Positions 58,081-64,000 of a DNA stretch of 64,000 bases are shown here, one piece after another. A model generated the notes under the pieces. It was not told the origin of the DNA. It worked only from the letters and a program-made list of their open reading frames with translations, and did not search any database. Within the stretch, counting starts at the first letter, position 1, and every line of letters begins with the position of its first letter. The position numbers and the translations under genes are program-made. Source of the stretch: Ricinus communis (taxonomy: Eukaryota > Streptophyta > Magnoliopsida > Malpighiales > Euphorbiaceae); NCBI RefSeq assembly GCF_019578655.1, contig NC_063261.1, positions 29,367,126-29,431,125 on the forward strand, given 5' to 3'.

Positions 58081-58085
58081 GGAGC

Positions 58086-58760
58086 ATCTCCTAATATTAT
58101 GATCAACTTATTTGTATATCCATAAATCATAATTCTTGCTTCTCTAGATAGCTTTCCTATAGTTTCAACTTCATCTTTATCCTTCCTCCTTACCTTTTTT
58201 TGGTCTTTCAAGCATTTCTTTTAAATTTTGGTGGTTCAATAATTTCCAAGCCTGTCTTTTGCCAATTTTTTTATGGTACACATTTGATATGTAGGCATAA
58301 GCCTTCAAATAGGTTTCTTTAGTATACCAATATACAACATGATGCTTTGGATGGTTTTCTTTAAAATAAATTGTACATACTATATGTTGACATAAGATCC
58401 ATGTCAGGTCTCACTCTCTATAGATGCATGTCATGCTTGCAACATCAATTGTACGCTTATCATCCCAGTCATTAACATTAGTGATTTCATACCCACTGTC
58501 TTTCTTTGCTTTATTTCTATACCAAAATTCTCTAACTTTGTTTCTAGCTTCCTGCAACTCATCCTCATCATCATTTGTGAGACAAGCTATATTGACACAT
58601 ATTTTATTAAAGGTTTAATGTTTGATAAATTCTATTAAACCTCTTCTTCATCAAACAGCTCTTCTATATGAACATCATTACCATCTAATAATCCCTCCTC
58701 AACACCCTCATTTGACTCTATTGATAGGTTCGCTATACACATTTTGTATGTTACTATTCA
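58086..58760 (-). pseudogene. MuDR-like (MULE) transposase fragment with SWIM zinc finger
   Basis: Minus-strand translation gives NEGVEEGLLDGNDVHIEELF (acidic stretch), then VREFWYRNKAKKDSGYEITN, DWDDKRTIDVASMTCIY, WILCQHIVCTIYFKENHPKH and HVVYWYTKETYLKAYAYISN, then KRQAW and RPKKRRRKDKDE. The W-x-L-C-x-H pattern and YTKETYLKAY are characteristic of the C-terminal SWIM region of plant MuDR transposases. The DDE catalytic part is not seen in the window. The coding sequence is cut by the solo LTR insertion. Confidence 0.7.
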
Positions 58761-60800
58761 AAACATGCACAAATGGTTGGGCAACTATCAACATAGGACT
58801 AATGTAATTAAATAATATATCACATACAAACCACTAATGTAATTCTACCCTAACTCTTTAACATAGGACATCATATTAGGAAATGATAATTAAATAATAT
58901 ATCAATCACACACCATTGTCTATTTCTTATCTTTAACATATTTGATTCCGTTGCTTTGGTTATCAAACCACCATGATACATGACCAAATCTACTTTAATG
59001 ACCGACATACCTAATCAATATAATATATATATTATTGAGTTACTAGTAAACCAAAACGCACAGAAAGACAAAAAAAAGACAAAAAAATGACACAACGTAA
59101 AAACAGTTTGAAATATGTTGTTATTGTTTGACACACTATAAAAAGAAAGGACACACGCTTTTAACAGTATAAAGGCATTTAAAAAGAAAATAAAGCTTTG
59201 GCGATCACATAACATTGATTTCAATAAAAATTTCATAGTAAAGAAAACACCATTTACTTCAAATAAAGCTCCAAGCTCCACCACTAACCCTACACTTCTT
59301 TTTTATACTATTTTTTCTCTTTTTCTCTAAACATGTTCTTCTAATAATTTAATAAATGACATTACTAAAGACAAACTTTAACATTTTGAGTTAGAGTTCC
59401 TAATTGCATTTTGGGTGAGAATCAAATACTAATATAACAAAGATTGTGTATTTCAACTTGGCAATTTAGGAATTCTATTTGTACAAAAAAAAATTAAAAA
59501 TTAGGGATTCAATTTAGTATATATTGTTGTAAAGTCCGTTTTTACCCTTTTTCTTTGTGTTATATTACTTTATAATAAATTAAAAAAAAAAAATATTACA
59601 TCGGTGGCTTTAGTTATCGTTGTTGGCAATAGTGAATTTTTTAATCAGCCACAAATAATAGCACGTTTAGTACTTCTCGACAGCATCTTGAAATAAGGAT
59701 TATATATTAATCAAATAAATGGATTTAATCTAGAAAAGAAATGAAAATACACCAATGGTAAATAATCAAATAAACTCAAATTGCATGGTAAATAATTCTT
59801 AACAGCTTTACATAAGTGTGCATAGGTATATGCAAAAAAGAGAGGGTTTTATAATTAATTATTATCTATATATTCTTAGTTCAAATATTTATTAAAAGAA
59901 TATATTAGGACTTATAGAATTGTGTTATTATCTATTTCATATAATTTATGTAATTCATAAATTGTTTATAAAATATAAACCCAATGCTTAATTATAAAAA
60001 TATTTAAATTTACCATATGAAGCACGAGTATTATAACTAATTAACAATTTTTATTTTTTAGTAATTAATAAAACTAGTTATGTGCCTGTTATTGACGACA
60101 ATTCTTATTATTTTAATCATAAATATTTTTAATTTATAAATTTAAATTAATTTTTATTTTAAAAGTATTTTTATGTGTAAAAACCAATGTATAATATCAT
60201 TTAATAAATTTACATAATTAACTATATTAAATAATTATAATTGACATAAACCAATATATAACAATTATAAAAATTGTACATTAGCATTAGGCCCAATGAC
60301 CTAAATATTCTTTCTATGTTGTCTAATTGTACTTAAAATTTCCACAACAATCACCATTCTTCTAATTTCTTTTCTTTTCTATTAGAAGATTTCTGCAATA
60401 CTGAAATAAAATTTGAGCTAATGTCTACCATACGTGACAGCAGAATTAATAATCCTTTTGTTTTTCTTTAAGAAAAGAAAAAATGAAAAAGCCACATCAC
60501 TGAATGACTTGCTGACATGAGTCTTTTATCAAATCCAAGGCATTTTGATTAAAGAACCAAACGACATTTGCTAAAGAAATCAACTAATAGAAAGAAAACC
60601 ATATTATTAAATAAATAGATGAAATGAACTATGCGAAAAAAAAAAATGTCATCTGAATAAATGAAAAAACAAGCCATACGTGTCCCAAATAACTCCGGAG
60701 AGATACTCCGACTACAGATGAAATCAAAGAAAAACAAAAGACAAATACACACTCTACATCCTCTGTGTGGAATGTAGCCTCTCTTATAAACGTACATGAA
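58761..60800. other. AT-rich intergenic region
   Basis: No supported gene. An 89-codon minus ORF at 59015-59284 is low-complexity and hydrophobic without recognisable family. 60549-60797 is probably 3' flank of the proline-rich protein gene. Poly(A) and AT-rich runs are frequent. Confidence 0.5.
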
Positions 60801-60828
60801 GTAAAGAACATAATCAAATCAAGGATGT

Positions 60829-61194
60829 TTAGTTCCCAGCTGGGGGCGGGGAGAGGAAAGGAATAGAGGGAATCGCAGTTGGGATAGTGGGTATTGAAGG
60901 CATGCTTGACAATGGAGGCAAAGTGGCCTTCAGAAGAGTAGGCATGCTGGGCAAACTAGGAAGTGGAGGGAGTGTTGGTTTAGGCAGAGAAGGTTGGGTG
61001 GTTGGCAAAGTTGGCAATGTAGGCTGTGGAAGAGTTGGAATACTTGGCAATGGTGGCAATGCAGGCTTTGGCAGAGTTGGCACTGACGGCAAAGGTGGCA
61101 TTTGAAGAAGATTGCGAGCAGCTACTCCCATATCTATGCCTGAAAATGCCAAAGCAATGAAGAAAACAAAGAGAAAATTCTTGAAAGAAGCCAT
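60829..61194 (-). CDS. Secreted proline-rich (PELPK-like) cell-wall protein
   Basis: A single-exon, 121-residue protein. Residues 1-26 are a typical signal peptide (charged start MASFKN, hydrophobic FLFVFFIALAFSG, small residues before a likely cut after MGVAA). The mature part begins RNLLQ, a common start of secreted plant small proteins, and then consists of short Pro/Leu repeats of the type P-x-LPxxPxLP (LPSVPTLPKPALPPLPSIP and variants), ending in PPPAGN. Such repeats resemble plant PELPK/proline-rich wall proteins. There are no cysteines in the mature part. A TATA box lies 86-92 bases upstream. Start and stop agree with conserved architecture. The function is inferred from composition: extracellular matrix or seedling/defence-related wall protein. 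Confidence 0.85.
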   Translation of the reverse strand: MASFKNFLFVFFIALAFSGIDMGVAARNLLQMPPLPSVPTLPKPALPPLPSIPTLPQPTLPTLPTTQPSLPKPTLPPLPSLPSMPTLLKATLPPLSSMPSIPTIPTAIPSIPFLSPPPAGN

Positions 61195-61279
61195 GTTAGA
61201 CCTTCAAACTTAACTATTAGATCTTGTAGAAATCTTTGTTATGTTTTTTGGAATGAGGGAAGCCAATCTGGTCTTGGGA

Positions 61280-61286
61280 TTATATA
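61280..61286 (-). promoter_or_regulatory. TATA box of the proline-rich protein gene
   Basis: CCTATATAATCCC on the minus strand, about 90 bases upstream of the ATG at 61194, giving a 5' UTR near 60 bases. Confidence 0.7.
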
Positions 61287-61309
61287 GGAGCTGAGGTTTA
61301 TGGGGATGA

Positions 61310-62530
61310 TAGCACTTGTCTGGCTTTTAGTAGGTATGTTATAGGTAAGAACAATGGAGAAAACTGGAGAATTAGCTTACCTTCACATCCAACTTTATTA
61401 CAGTTATGAGTTGTTAAAGATGTAGCTTTGGTTGGTTAGAAAATGAAGTCATAGTGTTCTGATATTTAGGTTGTACAAAGTATGGAGGACAACCTCAATT
61501 CCACTGCACATCCAGATCTTTTGGAAGTTGTAAGTAATATTTTTTGACACTAGAGTCTTGAAAGTTCTAAGTATTTAATCAGATTGACATTCTGAATCAA
61601 ATTAAAAATTCTTTTATGAGTAATCGATTAGAAATCTTTTTGAATATATTTAAATTTGGTGTATATATTATAATTAATGAAAATATGACATGTATGTATG
61701 AGTGTGAGTGTTTTACATTTTAGTATTGAATGATTGACACATATTTTATAATTTACAACTAATGAATATGTGTCAATTATTTATTAATTTAATATATAAA
61801 TAAAGACATAAACTAAATCTGAATAAAACAATTTAGGTCAAAGAAAGTGAGGACATGTCTTGACTAGCTATCATGGTGTGATGAGTGAGTCTTTCAATAA
61901 ATTGTATGTAAGCATATCTAATCCTTTTCTTCTAGAAAAGCCTGTGATGATGTTTATGGACATTATCTAAAGATTGGAAGTCGGTGATCTTTGAAGGAGA
62001 TGCGTTAGAAGTGATTCAATGTGCTTCTAGGTCAACTGTTGTACTGATTGCTGCTACTTCTGTTTTTTCATGACATCCAGATCTTTGTTCCTTCCTTTCG
62101 TAGAGTTGTTTTACTATATTGGGTCATGATAAAGCCAAACATTTGTTTTTCCCCTCTCTGTAATCTTCTTTTATCTTCAGTAAAAAAAAACATAAACTTT
62201 TCTTTACCATTATTAAACAAACAGTTTAGAATTCCATACACACAAGTAGATGTCATTTCCAACAAAAAAAAGAATTAAGAATATATATATATATTGAACT
62301 AAATTCCATTCTAAATTTCGTATATTAGACTTGTCATAAACAGGCTTAATACACACTGACTCTTCATCATGTGAATCAAGCAGAAATGAAACAAAATGAA
62401 GAAGAAATATAAATACAGATTATGATTTCTAAGATATGAAGAGATTAATTATTTTTGTTTACACTTTATAACTAAAGAGACCTTGTGGTATGACAGACTA
62501 TGATCAGGTTGACAAAATATTATTTAGTGT
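61310..62530. other. Intergenic region between proline-rich gene and GDSL exon
   Basis: Contains the upstream region of the proline-rich gene (to about 61600) and the 3' flank of the GDSL exon. An alternating AT tract lies at about 62281-62294. No additional gene is supported. Confidence 0.5.
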
Positions 62531-62748
62531 TCAATGAAGGAGGAGTTCTCTGAGAGTAGGGTGCAGAGATAAATAAACAGAATGCCAACCGTTCTGAGAA
62601 GGGTGAACCGAGTCCCAAAAGAATGATAACTCAGGATGCTTGCATACCACATACTTTCTTTCCCCATTTTCGTGAACCTGCCCACATCCGTTTTGGCTAG
62701 TCACACCGTCACAGCATGGCCTCAGTGGATTTTTGCAGTCCATATTCC
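62531..62748 (-). CDS. GDSL esterase/lipase, last exon (partial gene)
   Basis: An acceptor TTTGCTGCAG ends at 62749 and the exon runs to a TGA at 62531-62533, about 71 codons. It encodes NPLRPCCDGVTSQNGCGQVH, then YVVCKHPELSFFWDSVHPSQ and GWHSVYLSLHPTLRELLLH. The CC...CG...C cysteines and FFWDxxHPSxxGW, the block V region with the catalytic Asp and His, are diagnostic of plant GDSL lipases. The N-terminal exons with the GDSL serine block are not seen up to 64000; they may lie to the right beyond a repeat-filled intron, or the gene may be broken. The ORF extension to 62794 is intronic. Confidence 0.85.
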
Positions 62749-62809
62749 CTGCAGCAAACAATAATAATTTTATAGGGTTTGTGCCGAATACCATACGTAA
62801 GGGTAATAT

Positions 62810-64000
62810 GTAATGTAATATGTAACCTAAAAATTTTATTTTGACATATTTATTATTTTTTATATATAAAATTTAATTTTATATATAATTTTATAGGTTT
62901 GTTTATTAATTTTTTTATTAGTAAATTATATTTCTAATTAAACACAAACTCTAATTCTAAAAAATAACATATTAATTATATTAACTAATAAATAATTTTT
63001 TAATCAGATAATAATATTAATTCTATCCTAAAAAATAGCATATTAATAATATTTTGATATTATATTAATTAATAAATTATTTTTTAATTAGATATAATTC
63101 TATTTTTAGAAACTAACATTTTAAATTATATTTTTAATAATAAATTAATTTTTAATTATATAATAACTTTTTAATCTTAAAAATATTAATATTAATTATA
63201 GTATTAAGTTATATAATACGAAAATTGATTAATTAATATTTTTAAAATAATTTTTATATTATTGCATTAATGAAATTTTAAATTTTTAAAAATTAAAAAG
63301 AATATTTAAAAATAGTTAGTTTGCTATTATTTTTAAAATATTATAAATTAATATTAAATATTTAAAATATTATTAAATTATATCTATCAACTTAATTTTA
63401 TAATCAAAATAATAATAACAGTCGTGCAACGTACGGGGAAACGACTAGTGTATATATATATTTATTTATTTATTTTTGAAATATAAAGGTTTCTTGACAC
63501 GTGTGCTTAATTTTTGACACATTTGATTTTTGTTTTGACATATGTACTTATCTTTGATATATGGGATTCAAGCTTATGTGTAATTTTATAATTTTTTATT
63601 AATTTATTAATTAATAAATTTATTTCTAATTAAATATTGACTTGATCCTAAGAAATAGCATATAAGTTATATTTTAATATTATATTAACTAATAAATAGT
63701 TTTCTAATCAGATAATGATACTAATTCTATTATAAAGAATAACATATTAATTTTTAATTTTTAACTTTTAAAAATAGTTAGTTTGCTATTATTTTATGAA
63801 ATATTATAAATTAATATTAAATATTAAAAATTTATTAAATTATATTTATCAACTTGATTTTATAATCAAAATAATAATAATAGTTGTGCAACGCATGGAT
63901 AAACAAATAGTATATATTAATTTTTGAGATCTAAAACTTTTTTAATATGTATTCCTTTCTTGACACTAGTTTTATTTTAACATGTCTATTTATTTTTGAC
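62810..64000. repeat. AT-rich repeats with Helitron-like ends
   Basis: A terminal motif ataataataacagtcgtgcaacgtacgg followed by CTAG/T ends at 63447. A decayed copy, tagttgtgcaacgcatgg ... ATAG/T, ends at 63910, about 463 bp later. Each is followed by similar AT-rich text with 'ttcttgacac(g)tg' and 'gacacattt'. A CTAG terminus after a short GTGCAAC-G(C/T)AC hairpin resembles non-autonomous Helitrons. This DNA also forms the upstream (intronic or flanking) sequence of the GDSL exon. AT-rich text 62950-63130 and 63650-63760 is repeated (taactaataaataatttttt). Confidence 0.55.

Noticed and set aside
59015..59284. 89-codon hydrophobic minus ORF
   Set aside because: Low complexity, AT-rich, no family resemblance or promoter context.
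60887..61105. 72-codon Gly-rich plus ORF
   Set aside because: Antisense shadow of the proline-rich protein gene.
1..64000. tRNA genes
   Set aside because: No cloverleaf with A and B boxes was recognised; the Met-tRNA-like strings at 11108, 19556 and 44880 are primer-binding sites only.

Overview
This is nuclear DNA from a eudicot plant. It is AT-rich and dominated by transposable elements. The evidence is spliced genes with GT/AG introns, a plant-type H+/inositol symporter, plant Ty3/gypsy retrotransposons of the Tat type, a Cassandra-like TRIM carrying 5S RNA-like LTR domains, and endogenous pararetrovirus (Caulimoviridae) sequence whose gene order best fits the florendoviruses. A Euphorbiaceae genome such as castor is a guess and is not proven by the sequence. 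Almost everything else in the window is mobile or viral DNA at different stages of decay.

Layout. 1-1300: AT-rich DNA with three ~305 bp repeat units. 1305-11715: a scrambled block of endogenous caulimovirid pieces in both orientations, including a long minus-strand copy (copy 1, about 5376-11715). 11815-13770: AT-rich DNA with a pair of LTR-like direct repeats. 13889-16640: an apparently intact six-coding-exon inositol transporter gene on the minus strand, with a probable 5' UTR intron and TATA box. 17446-44604: a nested Tat-type gypsy complex made of four related LTRs (A+, B-, C-, D+). It holds a degraded plus-strand gag-pro-RT-RH-aRH-INT region, an antisense plant-mobile-domain relic, a P450 gene fragment, a Cassandra TRIM inside LTR A, and a pol-less minus-strand element between LTRs B and C. 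44881-51590: a second, long caulimovirid copy on the minus strand (copy 2). 53030-58800: a degraded MuDR-like transposase split by a 2.76 kb solo LTR with a perfect GGAGC target duplication, plus an unidentified coiled-coil relic. 60829-61194: a small secreted proline-rich (PELPK-like) protein gene. 62531-62748: the last exon of a GDSL esterase/lipase whose 5' exons lie beyond the window or are lost. 62810-64000: AT-rich repeats with Helitron-like ends.

How the parts relate. Only three loci look like functional host genes: the inositol transporter, the PELPK-like protein and the GDSL lipase exon. All are on the minus strand and they are not operonic. The caulimovirid copies share the order movement-protein/linker, coat protein with CCHC finger, aspartic protease, reverse transcriptase, RNase H, then a second ORF a few bases downstream, followed by a purine tract, TATA promoter, leader with AATAAA, and an initiator-Met-tRNA-like primer site. 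Both long copies have stops and frameshifts and lack the front of the movement-protein region; that segment survives only in a separate plus-strand piece at 3294-3790. The most unusual signals are the viral junctions at AT repeats and at the primer-binding site, the fold-back junctions near 4.7 kb, the CYP716-like fragment inside the gypsy element, the antisense plant-mobile-domain relic, and a small reading frame that all four gypsy LTRs retain.
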